A stretch of DNA of 52,310 bases from Bacteroidales bacterium (GCA_017617475.1 JAFZWC010000066.1:1-52310); one strand, 5' to 3'. Counted from the first letter of the stretch, positions 23,987 through 33,607 are shown. The notes: generated by a model not told the origin, from the letters alone. Made by a program: numbers and translations.

Positions 23987-24976
23987 ATGAAAAAGAATTA
24001 CAATCTGATTGCAGGTGTGGCCGGCCTCATTGGCCTGGTCCTGGTAGTGGCCGTCATCGGCTATATGGTTTCCCGTCCCAAGGAAAAAGTGATTCAGGGC
24101 GAAGCCGAAGCCACCGAGTATCGCGTTTCCGGCAAGGTTCCCGGCCGTATCGAGGCCTTCCGGGCCGAAGAGGGACAGATGGTGCATAAGGGCGATACCC
24201 TCGTAATCATTGACTCTCCCGAGATCCGTTCCAAGATTGCCGAGGCCAATGCCGCCAAGGCTGCCGCCGTAGCCCAGCGCAACAAGGCTTACAACGGTGC
24301 CCAGCAGGAACAGATTACCGGTGCATACGAAATCTGGCAGAAAGCCCTTGTGGGCGAGGATGTCATGCGCAAGTCCTATGAGCGTATAAAGGCCCTGCAC
24401 GACGAGAGAGTGGTTTCCGACCAGAAGTATGACGAGGTGGAGGCCCAGTACCGTGCCGCCGTGGCTACGGCCAATGCCGCCAAGAGCCAGTACGACATGG
24501 CCGTAAAGGGTGCCCGTCAGGAAGATAAGGACGCTGCCGTGGCCCTGGTGGAGCGTGCCAACGCCGCCGTGGAACTGGTGAACGCCTATTTGGACGAGAT
24601 TAACCTCACTTCTCCTTCCGACGGTGTCATCGCTGCCCGTTACCCCAAGGTGGGTGAGCTGGTGGGCCAGGGTTCTCCCATCATGACCATCCAGGATCTG
24701 GACGACATGTGGTTTACCTTCAACATCCGCGAAGACCGTCTGCACAGCCTGGAGTCCGGCCAGCACGTGACCCTGAAGATCCCTGCCCTGGACAACCGCG
24801 AAGTGGAAGCCGTGGTTTACTACCTCGCCGTCCGTGAATCCTACGCCACCTGGCGTGCCACCAAGGAAATCGGTGAATTCGACACCCGTACCTTCGAAGT
24901 ACGCTGCCGTCCCGTGGCCCCCGTCTCCGGTCTTCGTCCGGGCATGAGTGCCATTATGATTGCAAAAGAAAAATAA
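23987..24976 (+). CDS. HlyD-family periplasmic adaptor (membrane fusion) protein
   Basis: 329 residues anchored by one N-terminal segment (NLIAGVAGLIGLVLVVAVIGYMV). A barrel-sandwich half follows (VSGKVPGRIEAFRAEEGQMVHKGDTLVIID, ~47-78), then a helical hairpin (~80-195, alanine-rich) and the second sandwich half, LTSPSDGVIAARYPKVGELVGQGSPIMTI (~205-233). It resembles the YhiI/YbhG group that works with ABC-2 exporters. The next gene starts at its last base (TAATG), so translation is coupled. Confidence 0.93.
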   Translation: MKKNYNLIAGVAGLIGLVLVVAVIGYMVSRPKEKVIQGEAEATEYRVSGKVPGRIEAFRAEEGQMVHKGDTLVIIDSPEIRSKIAEANAAKAAAVAQRNKAYNGAQQEQITGAYEIWQKALVGEDVMRKSYERIKALHDERVVSDQKYDEVEAQYRAAVATANAAKSQYDMAVKGARQEDKDAAVALVERANAAVELVNAYLDEINLTSPSDGVIAARYPKVGELVGQGSPIMTIQDLDDMWFTFNIREDRLHSLESGQHVTLKIPALDNREVEAVVYYLAVRESYATWRATKEIGEFDTRTFEVRCRPVAPVSGLRPGMSAIMIAKEK

Positions 24977-26142
24977 TGTTACAGAAATTATATACTGTTA
25001 TCCGGCGTGAGATCCGCATCATGCGCAACCGGCCCATCTATTTCCTGGGCTCCGTGGGCGTGATGCTGGCCGCCACGCTGTTCTTCACCACCTTCATGAA
25101 GGAGGGCATCCCCGAGAAGCTCCGCATAGGTGTGGTAGATCTGGACAACTCGTCCACTTCCCGCAACTTCCGCCAGCAGCTGGATGCCACCCAGATGGGT
25201 AAGGTGATAGAGTTCGGCTCCGTATCGGCCGCACAGCGGGAACTGGAAACCGGCCGCATCAACGGTTATGTGGTGGTGCCCGAGCACTTCGACCAGGAAG
25301 TTCAGGCTTTCCACTGCCCCAAGATGCAGGTTCAGGTGAATCTGATGTATCCCGTCATCGGCGGAGCTCTGGCCTATAAGGATATCCTGTACATGGTGAA
25401 CCTTACCAACGGTGCCGTTCAGCGGCAGGTGCTCCGGGCCAAGGGAGTCCCCGAAAGCGAGATTATGGGACGTCTGCAGCCCGTGGCCCTGGATGCCCAC
25501 AATATCGGCAACGCCCCCACCAATTACGCCTATTATCTGGTGAATATGATCCTGATGGGCATTCTGGGAATGTGCGTTACCCTGGTGGTGGCCTATGCCG
25601 TGGGTTCCGAGCTCAAGTACGGCACCTCCAAGCACCTGCTCGAGTGCACCGGAGACGACATCTGGACGGCTGTTGTGGGAAAACTGGTGCCTTACACCGT
25701 GCTTTTCACCGTGCTGGGAACCTGCCTGCAGCTGCTGCTTTACGGACCGCTTCATTATCCCATTGCCGGATCTGTGGGCTGGCTCATCCTGTCCACGTTT
25801 GCCATGATCCTGGCCTACGAAGCCGTTGCGGTGTTCATTGTGTCCACGGTGCCCACCCTTCGACTGGGTGTTTGCCTGAGCGCCCTGTACAGCGTGCTGG
25901 GTTTCTCCTTTGCCGGATTCACCCTGCCCATATCGGCCCTGCCGGCCGGTGTCCAGGGACTGAGCGTGCTGTTCCCGCTGCGCTTCTACTACCAGATTTA
26001 CACGCAGGTGGTTTATTTCGGAAACGGATTCGCCGCCTGGTGGCCGCTTCTGCTTGCCCTCATGGCTTTCCAGCTGCTGCCCTTCATCCTTTACAAGCGT
26101 TTGTACAACGCCTATAAGTATCAGAATTATCCCAGGAATTAA
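24976..26142 (+). CDS. ABC-2 type transporter permease (first of two)
   Basis: 388 residues with the ABC-2 layout. One N-terminal membrane segment (~20-40) is followed by a large extracytoplasmic domain (~45-180, with RIGVVDLDNSSTSRNFRQQLDATQ) and five segments at ~185-375. It resembles YhiH/YbhS permease halves of drug or lipid exporters. It overlaps hlyD by one base and is followed after one base by a second permease. No ATP-binding subunit is encoded in the operon; neither permease carries Walker motifs. Confidence 0.9.
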   Translation: MLQKLYTVIRREIRIMRNRPIYFLGSVGVMLAATLFFTTFMKEGIPEKLRIGVVDLDNSSTSRNFRQQLDATQMGKVIEFGSVSAAQRELETGRINGYVVVPEHFDQEVQAFHCPKMQVQVNLMYPVIGGALAYKDILYMVNLTNGAVQRQVLRAKGVPESEIMGRLQPVALDAHNIGNAPTNYAYYLVNMILMGILGMCVTLVVAYAVGSELKYGTSKHLLECTGDDIWTAVVGKLVPYTVLFTVLGTCLQLLLYGPLHYPIAGSVGWLILSTFAMILAYEAVAVFIVSTVPTLRLGVCLSALYSVLGFSFAGFTLPISALPAGVQGLSVLFPLRFYYQIYTQVVYFGNGFAAWWPLLLALMAFQLLPFILYKRLYNAYKYQNYPRN

Positions 26143-26143
26143 T

Positions 26144-27400
26144 ATGAGTTACATTAGCAATTGGTTCAGTGAAACCTGGAAAATATTAACCCACGAGCTG
26201 CGCGAGGTCTTTCACGACAGTGGCGTGATGATCATCTTCTGCTTCGCCGGTCTGGTGTATCCACCCCTTTACAACTGGATCTATTCCATTGGATCGGTGG
26301 ACGAAATGCCCGTGGCCGTGGTGGACCTTTCTCAGGGAAGCTACAGCCGGCGCTATGTGCAGAAGCTGGATGCCACTCGGGAGTGCGAGCTGGCCTATAA
26401 CTGCATCTCCCTGGAGGAGGCGCAGGAGCTGATGGCCGCCGGAAAGGTGCATGGAATCGTGCTGGTTCCCGAAGATTTTGATACGCGTATTGTGCACGGA
26501 GAGCAGGCTACGGTAAGCACCTATGCCGATATGTCCACTTTCCTGTATTACAAGGCCCTCACCATCGGCACCAACCTGGTGATGCTGGACGAAGTGCACA
26601 CCATCCAGACCGAACGCTATGCGGCTTCCGGCTTTACCGGACAGGACGCCCTGCAGCTGGTGGAACCCATCCAATATGACGACACGCGCCTGTACAACCC
26701 CAACATCTCCTTCACCATGTTCTTCGTGTACATGTGCCTGTTCATGATTCTGCAGCAGGTGATGTTCTACGGGTCCACCACCCTGGCCGGAACCCTGCGG
26801 GAAGAAGGACGCAGTTTTGCCAAGCTCGTTGGCGGCAACGGCGTGGGACGCATTGTGCTGGGCCGCGGTGCAGCCTACTTCCTCATCTTCATGTTCCTGG
26901 GGGTGTACGGGGCCATCCTGGTTCCCTGGCTGTTCCATATGCCCATTCAGGCCTCCTGGTGGGATACGCTTATCCTGCTGGCCTTCTTCGTGGCCGATAT
27001 CATCCTGTTCAGTTTCACCTGGTCTTCGGCCATTACCAAGCGTGAGACCGTGCTGGTGCTGCTGCTGTTCATCAGCCCCATCGCCGTGTTCCTGACCGGG
27101 TTCACCTGGCCTTCTTCCAACTTCTCTCCCTTCTGGAAGATCATTTCCTATGTATTCCCCACCACCTTCGGGTGCCGGGCCTATATGACGCTTAGCAACA
27201 CGGGTTCGCTCAGTGCCATTGCACCGGAACTCTGGGCCATGACCATCCAGACCGTAGTCTATTACGTCTTGGCCAGTATAGCCATCTATGTGGAGAACGA
27301 CATCCTGAAGCACGAGGAGCAGCTCAAGGCCCTGAAGGGCCAGCTGCACCTGCGCCGTGGAATGGACGACGAAGAAACCCGCCGGATTATTGCAGGTTAA
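26144..27400 (+). CDS. ABC-2 type transporter permease (second of two)
   Basis: 418 residues from ATG 26144. It has the same fold as its neighbour: one N-terminal segment (VMIIFCFAGLVYPPLYNWIY), an extracytoplasmic domain with MPVAVVDLSQGSYSRRYVQKLDATRE (~60-85), and five membrane segments at ~190-400. The first 30 codons upstream in frame overlap the previous gene and are not needed. The two permeases presumably form a heterodimer docking to the HlyD adaptor and the TolC channel. A strong hairpin terminator follows at 27436-27475. Confidence 0.9.
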   Translation: MSYISNWFSETWKILTHELREVFHDSGVMIIFCFAGLVYPPLYNWIYSIGSVDEMPVAVVDLSQGSYSRRYVQKLDATRECELAYNCISLEEAQELMAAGKVHGIVLVPEDFDTRIVHGEQATVSTYADMSTFLYYKALTIGTNLVMLDEVHTIQTERYAASGFTGQDALQLVEPIQYDDTRLYNPNISFTMFFVYMCLFMILQQVMFYGSTTLAGTLREEGRSFAKLVGGNGVGRIVLGRGAAYFLIFMFLGVYGAILVPWLFHMPIQASWWDTLILLAFFVADIILFSFTWSSAITKRETVLVLLLFISPIAVFLTGFTWPSSNFSPFWKIISYVFPTTFGCRAYMTLSNTGSLSAIAPELWAMTIQTVVYYVLASIAIYVENDILKHEEQLKALKGQLHLRRGMDDEETRRIIAG

Positions 27401-27435
27401 GCTGTGAAATGTAACCGGCTAATTCATAAACAGAT

Positions 27436-27475
27436 AAACAAATCCTCCTCCGCAAATCGCGGAGGAGGATTTTTG
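27436..27475. terminator. Terminator between convergent genes
   Basis: 13-bp perfect stem AATCCTCCTCCGC (27441-27453)/GCGGAGGAGGATT (27459-27471), loop AAATC, followed by TTTTG on the plus strand and flanked by AACAAA on the other side. It can serve the export operon (+) and the zinc peptidase (-). Confidence 0.9.
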
Positions 27476-27510
27476 TTAAGTGCTGATTGTTAATCACTTA
27501 CATTTCACGG

Positions 27511-28374
27511 CTACAATTGGCTATCCGAGACATTGAACGTGTTGCCCTGGCGGATATCTCCGGTGGTGAAGCCCTTCTTGAGCCAGCGCATTCGCTGGGC
27601 GGCCGTTCCGTGGGTGAAGGAATCCTCCACGGCGTAGCCCTGGGACTTTTTCTGGAGATAATCGTCTCCGATGACGGAGGCGCAGCGGATGGCTTCTTCC
27701 AGGTCTCCGTTTTCCAACGAGCCGAAGAGAGCGTTCTCATAGTGGCCCCATAAGCCGGCATAGAAATCGGCCTGGAGCTCTATGCGGACGCTCATCTTGT
27801 TGGAATCCGCCTTGCTCATGCGGGCCATTTGCTGGTGGGCCTGCTCCAGGGTGCCCAGCAGGTGCTGGACGTGGTGGCCCACCTCATGGGCAATCACGTA
27901 GGCGTAGGCGAAGTCTCCGTCGGCCCCCAGCTGCTGCTTCATGCTGGAGAAGAAGGAGAGGTCCAGGTATACTTTTTCGTCGGCGCTGCAGTAGAAGGGA
28001 CCCATGGCGGCCTGGCCCTGTCCGCAGGCCGATGAGGTGCTGCCGGTGTAGAGCACCAGGGTAGGGGCTCTGTAGCTGCCTAAGTTGTTTTCTGCGAAAT
28101 ACTTGGTCCACACGTCTTCGGTGGAGGCCAGAATCTGGCGGGAGAACTTGGCCAGGGCTTCGTTCTCGGCCGTGGGTTCGTAATTGGTCACCGTCTGGCT
28201 GCTCAGGCCGCCCGATTGTACTACGCTCTGGAAAACGTCTCCCAGATTGCCTCCCATCAGCAGGGTAATGATAGCTACGATGGCAATGCCGCCGATTCCC
28301 AGGCCCGCGGCCTTGCCGCCGGCACCTCTGCGGTCTTCTACATTGGTGCTTTCGCGCCTTCCGTCCAGTTTCAT
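27511..28374 (-). CDS. Neutral zinc metallopeptidase, YpfJ/KPN_02809 family
   Basis: 287 residues. A short cytoplasmic N-terminus (KLDGRRESTNVEDRRG, the family's usual opening) precedes one membrane segment (GLGIGGIAIVAIITLLMGG, 24-42) and an extracytoplasmic domain. This domain holds the zinc site AYVIAHEVGHHVQHLLG (HEVGH 163-167) and, downstream, LQADFYAGLW, whose acidic residue is the likely third ligand. Length and order match YpfJ. The substrate is unknown. A promoter (28416-28447, minus) lies upstream, and the gene is transcribed alone. Confidence 0.92.
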   Translation of the reverse strand: MKLDGRRESTNVEDRRGAGGKAAGLGIGGIAIVAIITLLMGGNLGDVFQSVVQSGGLSSQTVTNYEPTAENEALAKFSRQILASTEDVWTKYFAENNLGSYRAPTLVLYTGSTSSACGQGQAAMGPFYCSADEKVYLDLSFFSSMKQQLGADGDFAYAYVIAHEVGHHVQHLLGTLEQAHQQMARMSKADSNKMSVRIELQADFYAGLWGHYENALFGSLENGDLEEAIRCASVIGDDYLQKKSQGYAVEDSFTHGTAAQRMRWLKKGFTTGDIRQGNTFNVSDSQL

Positions 28375-28415
28375 AATGTTATCAGTTTAAGGTATCAATA
28401 CTCTTGAGTAGAATT

Positions 28416-28447
28416 CAAAGTTACAGATAATTTTGGAGAAATACCAA
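28416..28447 (-). promoter_or_regulatory. Promoter of the zinc metallopeptidase gene
   Basis: On the minus strand: TTGG (28444-28447), 20 bases, TAACTTTG (28416-28423). The leader would be about 37 bases. Confidence 0.65.
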
Positions 28448-28448
28448 A

Positions 28449-30248
28449 TTACAAAGCGTCTATAACCTGGAGGTTGACTTCGCGGATACGGGGGATGAGG
28501 ACCTTGTCCACGCGACGGTCGTAGGTCATGAGGCCGTTCACTTCAATCTCCACGTCGGTAGTCTGCGTGTAGACGGCGGCAGAGAAGCCCCGGGCGACCA
28601 GCTCCTTCAGATGTCTGGCATATTTCACATATTCATCCGTGACTTCTGCCGGGCTGGCGAACTTGACATAGCCCCAGTTGCGGTCGGGCGTCCAGAGGTG
28701 GCCCTCAAGCGGCATTCCGATGCCGCCGTACTCGCCCAGGACATTGACCCGCCGGGAATCGAAGAGGTACATGTCCGGCTGCGGATAATTATGGAGGTCA
28801 AGAATGTCGCCGGCTGCCAGGAAATGGTTGCCGCCACTGGCCGAATTGACCAGGCGTGACGGATCGTACTGTTTGGTCCAGGTGGCAATCTCTACGGTCT
28901 TGAACTGCCCCCATCCCTCGTTGAAGGGGACCCAGGCAACAATGCAGGGATTGCTGTAAAGATAATCCATAATTTCCCGCCACTCCTTGCGGTAGCAGGC
29001 TTCCGAGGAGGCGCTGCGGACAAATTCGGTTCCCTGGTACCAGCGGGTATTCTGCCAGTCTCCGTGAAGGTCGCCGCTGGGCATGTCCTGCCAGACCAGG
29101 ATTCCCAGGCGGTCGCAATGGTAATACCAGCGGGCCGGCTCCACCTTCACATGCTTGCGAATCATATTGAATCCCCAGTCCTTGGTCTTCTGGACGTCAA
29201 AGGCCAGAGCCTCGTCGGTGGGGGCGGTGTAAAGGCCGTCGGGCCACCAGCCCTGGTCCAGCGGACCGTACATGAAGACGGGCTTGTCGTTGAGGGTCAT
29301 GCGAAGGATGCCGTCCTTGTCGGCCGCTACGCCAATCTTTCGCATGGCGCAGTAACTCTTTACGCGGTCCACAACTTTGCCGTTAACCACCAGGCTCACT
29401 TCCAGATCGTACAGGAACGGGTCGTCGGGTGTCCAGAGGCGGGCATCCGGGACGGAAATCTCCGCCTCCTCTCCGGCAAGGGCGCGGGCGCGGGAAACGG
29501 GCTTTCCGTCTGCCAGCAGCGACATTTCCACCACACCGTGCCGAACGCCTTCGGCCTTAACGCGGATGCAGGCGGCGTCCAGGTCGGGCGTAGTGCGGAG
29601 TCCTGCAATATGCTGTTCGGGCACCGGTTCCATCCAGACCGTCTGCCAGATGCCGGTAACGGAAGTGTACCAGATGCCGCTGGGCTTGCTAACTTGTTTG
29701 CCGCGGGGTTGGAACCCTGAGTCAGTGCCGTCCCAAACCTTGACGGAGAGGGTGTTTTCACCGGGCTTCAGCGCGTCGGTGATGTCCAGACTGAACGGGG
29801 TGTAGCCGCCTGTATGCGAGCCCGCCTTGATGTCGTTCACCCAGATGTCGGCCTGCCAGTCAACTGCACCGAAATGCAACAGCACGCGGCGTCCTTTCCA
29901 CGTTTTTGGGATGGTGAAGGTACGGCGGTACCACAGGTTGTTGTCCTTGCCCACCGTCCGCCCCACGCCGGAGAGGCTTGATTCAATGCAGAAGGGGACC
30001 AGGATCTCTCCCTGTTTTTGGATGGACAGGGTGCCTGTGGGTACTACGGCATAGTCCCAAAGGCCGTTGAGGTTCATCCACTCGTCGCGCTGCATCAGCG
30101 GACGCGGGTATTCAGGCAGGGGAGCCTGGGGATTGACCTGTTCGGCCCAGGGGGTACGGATGCGGTCGCCCGCGGGCTGCCAATTCTGGGCCTGGCTATT
30201 GACAAAGGCCATGCACAGGAGGGTGAAGGAAAGGAATATATTTCTCAT
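28449..30248 (-). CDS. Secreted glycoside hydrolase family 2 enzyme
   Basis: 599 residues from ATG 30248; a signal peptide ends near NSQAQ. The sugar-binding jelly roll (~45-205, VGRTVGKDNNLWYRRTFTIP) is followed by an Ig-like domain (~210-305) and a TIM barrel (~310-590). The acid/base is in VPFNEGWGQF (E444) and the nucleophile in NVLGEYGGIG (E506), both intact. GH2 members act as beta-galactosidases, glucuronidases, mannosidases or arabinosidases; specificity cannot be read here. It is the last gene of a three-gene operon with a SASA esterase and a BNR-propeller lipoprotein, which suggests trimming of an acetylated, decorated glycan. Confidence 0.92.
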   Translation of the reverse strand: MRNIFLSFTLLCMAFVNSQAQNWQPAGDRIRTPWAEQVNPQAPLPEYPRPLMQRDEWMNLNGLWDYAVVPTGTLSIQKQGEILVPFCIESSLSGVGRTVGKDNNLWYRRTFTIPKTWKGRRVLLHFGAVDWQADIWVNDIKAGSHTGGYTPFSLDITDALKPGENTLSVKVWDGTDSGFQPRGKQVSKPSGIWYTSVTGIWQTVWMEPVPEQHIAGLRTTPDLDAACIRVKAEGVRHGVVEMSLLADGKPVSRARALAGEEAEISVPDARLWTPDDPFLYDLEVSLVVNGKVVDRVKSYCAMRKIGVAADKDGILRMTLNDKPVFMYGPLDQGWWPDGLYTAPTDEALAFDVQKTKDWGFNMIRKHVKVEPARWYYHCDRLGILVWQDMPSGDLHGDWQNTRWYQGTEFVRSASSEACYRKEWREIMDYLYSNPCIVAWVPFNEGWGQFKTVEIATWTKQYDPSRLVNSASGGNHFLAAGDILDLHNYPQPDMYLFDSRRVNVLGEYGGIGMPLEGHLWTPDRNWGYVKFASPAEVTDEYVKYARHLKELVARGFSAAVYTQTTDVEIEVNGLMTYDRRVDKVLIPRIREVNLQVIDAL

Positions 30249-30263
30249 AATCAATTAATTTGT

Positions 30264-31490
30264 TCAATAGACCAGTGAGCGGAAGTTGCGGACGCGGTGG
30301 AAGGTGACCATGTTGCCGTCGTGGGCCGTTCGGGCGTGCTTGTCTCCGGAGCGGCTAACTATGCAGAGGTCGTCCCCGTCTATGAGCATGGTGGCGTAAT
30401 GCCGCGCCGAGTGATCCGTAGGGCCGATGGCCACCAGACCGGCGAAAGTCCAGTGAAGCAGGTCGGGGGAGAAGGAAAGCGCCAGGCGCCGGCGGCCGTT
30501 CATGCGCCCGTCAATCTGGGAATGCAGCAGCCAGAAGAGTTGGCTCTGCGCGTCGTAGCGGATATGGAATTTGAGGTCCCCGCCCGGGATGTGGACAAAA
30601 TAGACTTCGCCCTGGTTCTTGGGCCATCGGCCGATGGCCAGCGAGCCGTCTTCCCGCTCATAGCCTCTGAGCATAACGCCCATGTCGGGGAAGCCCGTCG
30701 CGCTGCGGGAAAGCAGCACCACACTGCGGCCGGTGGAATCGTAAAACGGCCGCTGAGGGTCATGTACGCGCACCACGTTGGTTTCCAGCAGGCCGGCCGA
30801 TTCGGGCGCGACCACCGGGATGCCGGAGGGACGCGCCGCCAGCATATCGGCGTCCGGGTTATAGAGTTCCGAGAAGGACCAGGCTTCCGGGCGTGTGAGG
30901 TCGGCATCTGAAGGTGCCTGCATGAGCACAGGCCCCACACCGGGCCATTTGTGGCCTTCTGCCACCCATTTCTCATAGACCAGGGTCACTTTTCCGCCGC
31001 AGGTGTCCACTGCCGTGCAGCTCTGGTGCCAGCGCGGCTCCGGGCAAAGGACAGAAGGCGTGCTCCAGGTTTCGCCGTTATCGTCGCTCCGTGTCACCAG
31101 CAGGCGCCCGGAATGGCCCACCATGTAAAGGGACCGGCCGGCCTTGAAGAGAATCTCGTGCATCATGGGAATACGGGCCGATGTCTCGCGCCAGGTACGT
31201 CCCTTGTCGTCGGAGAGCAGGACGCGGATCTGGTTACCGGCCTTGTAGTCGCCGAAGTCGGACTTGGGCCCGTCCAGCGCATAGGTTCCGGGGCCGCCGT
31301 AATCCACGGCTACCACGAACCGGCCGTCAAAGCCCTCGACAATTCCCGGAGTATACAGGTATATGCTGTCCGGCATGGGCGAGACGGCTATCACCTGCTC
31401 GCTGCCCACCAGCCGCCCGCAGTTGGACGGGCCCTGGCAAGCCAGGGTCAGAGCGGCGCAAAAGCCTAGAGAAAGGAGGACGCGCTTCAT
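30264..31490 (-). CDS. Sialidase-fold (BNR repeat) lipoprotein
   Basis: 408 residues with lipobox LTLAC (Cys18). Asp-box repeats SDDKGRTW and SDDNGETW mark a six-bladed propeller of the sialidase superfamily. The start of the propeller reads SIYLYTPGIVEG, where genuine sialidases have the FRIP/YRIP arginine; that arginine is absent. Activity on ordinary sialic acid is therefore doubtful. The related BNR group with a YTPGI motif is uncharacterised as far as I know. It overlaps the esterase stop by 4 bases and precedes GH2 by 15 bases. Confidence 0.8.
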   Translation of the reverse strand: MKRVLLSLGFCAALTLACQGPSNCGRLVGSEQVIAVSPMPDSIYLYTPGIVEGFDGRFVVAVDYGGPGTYALDGPKSDFGDYKAGNQIRVLLSDDKGRTWRETSARIPMMHEILFKAGRSLYMVGHSGRLLVTRSDDNGETWSTPSVLCPEPRWHQSCTAVDTCGGKVTLVYEKWVAEGHKWPGVGPVLMQAPSDADLTRPEAWSFSELYNPDADMLAARPSGIPVVAPESAGLLETNVVRVHDPQRPFYDSTGRSVVLLSRSATGFPDMGVMLRGYEREDGSLAIGRWPKNQGEVYFVHIPGGDLKFHIRYDAQSQLFWLLHSQIDGRMNGRRRLALSFSPDLLHWTFAGLVAIGPTDHSARHYATMLIDGDDLCIVSRSGDKHARTAHDGNMVTFHRVRNFRSLVY

Positions 31491-33526
31491 AGATTTCCGT
31501 ACGTTACCCCCGGCCAGTCGTCTGTACGGAAGGGCCAGGCGGGAAGGCCTTCGGAGTTGTAAAGGTTGCAGACCGGGTTGATGGACCAGGCGTAGCGAAC
31601 GGCCAGCGGCTGGGGAACGTCAGGCGACGAAACCACCACCGTGTTGCCCTCTATACGGGCATCGGCCCAATGCCAGATTCTGTCGGCCCCGGCAATCTGG
31701 AATCCCGTCAAGGTGCCGGCCTCGGCCTTTTGCACCCTTTCATTCAGGGTCCCGTAGCGTTCTTTGGCGAAATCGCCGGAAGGGAGGACCCGGAGCCCGT
31801 CGGCCACATCGCTGAAAGTGATGGTGACGGACCCTTCGTGGATCTTGTATGATTCGAAGCGCGGTCCGTTGGCAATGACCTTCTTGCCGTAATCGGCGGA
31901 CAGCGACAGACGGGCCAGGCGTTCGCCCACTTCCCGTTTGCGCACAGGATGGATGTCTTCCGCTTCGCCCAGGTCAATGATGCAGGCCATGCCGCATTTG
32001 TCAAGGGTTCTGGCGGCCATGTCCTGAGCTTCGCGGAGTTCGGCCCAGCCGTCGTCGCCGGGACGCTCGTTCACGGCTTGATAGCCGGCAATCTGGGTAA
32101 TATAGAAGGGGAAGTCATAGCCCCAGAGCGTGCGCCAATCCAGGATCATGGATTTCATGAGGTCGCGGTAGCGGTACGATCTGCCGGCATTGGATTCGCC
32201 CTGGTACCAGATGGCGCCCTTGATGGCAAACGGAGCCAGCGGCTTTATCATGGCATTGTAAAGGACCATGGGCAGATTGGGCTCCCGGGCCGTTGATTTG
32301 GGCGCTCCAGCGAAGGAAACGGAAAGTGTGACTTTCCACTCGTTGTCCAGACGGATTTTCTGGCCGTCCGGGGCCTGGACAAACAGAAGCTCGGGAGAGC
32401 CGTAAAGACCGCCGTCCCCATGGTCGTCGGTGCAACGAATGGTGATGACAGCCTTGCCGCCCTTGACCAGCCGGGCGGGAATGGTGTATTCCCTGGCCTT
32501 GTTCCACAGGCGGCCGGAGCCCACCAGTTCACCGTTCCAGTACGTCTCGTCAAAATCGTCCACCGGGCCCAGGCTCAAGGTAAGGTCTTTTCCGGCCCAG
32601 GCAGCGGGGACATCTACGGTCTTGCGGAACCAATAGATACCGTTGGTTTCATGCCACAGTTCCTGCACCTTGCAGGGAAGCTGGATGGATTTCCAGGCCG
32701 AGTCGTCAAAGTCGGGATGGGCCCAGACGGCAACGCCTCCCACCTTTCCATGATCCTGGAGACCGGCTTTTCTGGTGAAAGCATCAATCTCTTCCTCATA
32801 GGTCTTTTCGCGTTCCTCTTCGCTGTCGGACTGGGATTTGACCAGGGCCAGTGAGGCAGCCAGTTCGGGATACTGGCTCACAGCCCCTTCGCTCATCCAG
32901 GCTTCTATGATGGTGCCGCCCCAACTGCTGTGGATGATTCCCACAGGCACCTTAAGCTCTTCCATCAGCTTCCGGCCGAAGTACCAGGCTGCGGCGGAGA
33001 AGTTGCGGACACTCTCGGGGGAGGACTCTTTCCACTTGTCAAAGTCGGCACTGAAGTAGTCGTGCTCTTTCATTCCGGTGGCTCTGGAGACCTGCAGCAG
33101 GCGCAGTCCGGAGAATTGGGCGGCGTTATTGATGTCTTCCTGATTGATGCGCACCGCCCGCCAGCTTTCTACCGGCATCTGCATGTTGGACTGTCCGGAG
33201 GCAAGCCAGACCTCTCCCACCAGCACATTCTGCAGCTCTACGGGCTTTCCGTCGGAGATGGTGACGCTATACTTTTTGAAACCGCCCTTAGGGGTGTCCA
33301 CCTTAACCGACCATTTTCCGTCGGCCCCCGCCGTGGCCCTATAGGTTTTCCCGTTCCAGGACGGGGTAACGCTGACCTTGGCTCCCGGCGCCGCCTTGCC
33401 CCATACCGGGGCCTGACAGTTTTGCTGGAAGACCATATTGTCCGTAAACAGGGGTGTGAGTTCCACCTGGGCGTTCAGGGAAACGGATACCAGGACGGCA
33501 AATGCCGCGGATAAGATTCTTTTCAT
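31487..33526 (-). CDS. Sialate O-acetylesterase-family (SASA) esterase
   Basis: 679 residues with signal peptide (to ~20). After an Ig-like domain (21-100) comes the SGNH esterase. GEVWLASGQSNMQMP (104-118) holds the nucleophile Ser113, and DLGEAEDIHPVRKREVG (518-534) the Asp524/His526 pair. A GH2-type jelly roll (~265-395, WFRKTVDVPAAWAGKDLTLSLG) is inserted between the halves of the esterase, as is usual for the larger members. It would remove acetyl groups from sialic acid or plant polysaccharides. It is first in the esterase-BNR-GH2 operon. Upstream only an imperfect promoter element (TAACTTAG, 33554-33561 minus) is seen. Confidence 0.9.
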   Translation of the reverse strand: MKRILSAAFAVLVSVSLNAQVELTPLFTDNMVFQQNCQAPVWGKAAPGAKVSVTPSWNGKTYRATAGADGKWSVKVDTPKGGFKKYSVTISDGKPVELQNVLVGEVWLASGQSNMQMPVESWRAVRINQEDINNAAQFSGLRLLQVSRATGMKEHDYFSADFDKWKESSPESVRNFSAAAWYFGRKLMEELKVPVGIIHSSWGGTIIEAWMSEGAVSQYPELAASLALVKSQSDSEEEREKTYEEEIDAFTRKAGLQDHGKVGGVAVWAHPDFDDSAWKSIQLPCKVQELWHETNGIYWFRKTVDVPAAWAGKDLTLSLGPVDDFDETYWNGELVGSGRLWNKAREYTIPARLVKGGKAVITIRCTDDHGDGGLYGSPELLFVQAPDGQKIRLDNEWKVTLSVSFAGAPKSTAREPNLPMVLYNAMIKPLAPFAIKGAIWYQGESNAGRSYRYRDLMKSMILDWRTLWGYDFPFYITQIAGYQAVNERPGDDGWAELREAQDMAARTLDKCGMACIIDLGEAEDIHPVRKREVGERLARLSLSADYGKKVIANGPRFESYKIHEGSVTITFSDVADGLRVLPSGDFAKERYGTLNERVQKAEAGTLTGFQIAGADRIWHWADARIEGNTVVVSSPDVPQPLAVRYAWSINPVCNLYNSEGLPAWPFRTDDWPGVTYGNL

Positions 33527-33607
33527 AATAGTGTATGTGGCTATTCCAATGCACTAAGTTACGAATTTTTCTTCTTTTTCGTATCTTAGCGAAAAAATCG
33601 GATCTTT

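Noticed and set aside
28449..33526. Polysaccharide utilisation locus with SusC/SusD
   Set aside because: Glycan hydrolases are present but no TonB-dependent SusC-like or SusD-like gene occurs in the window.
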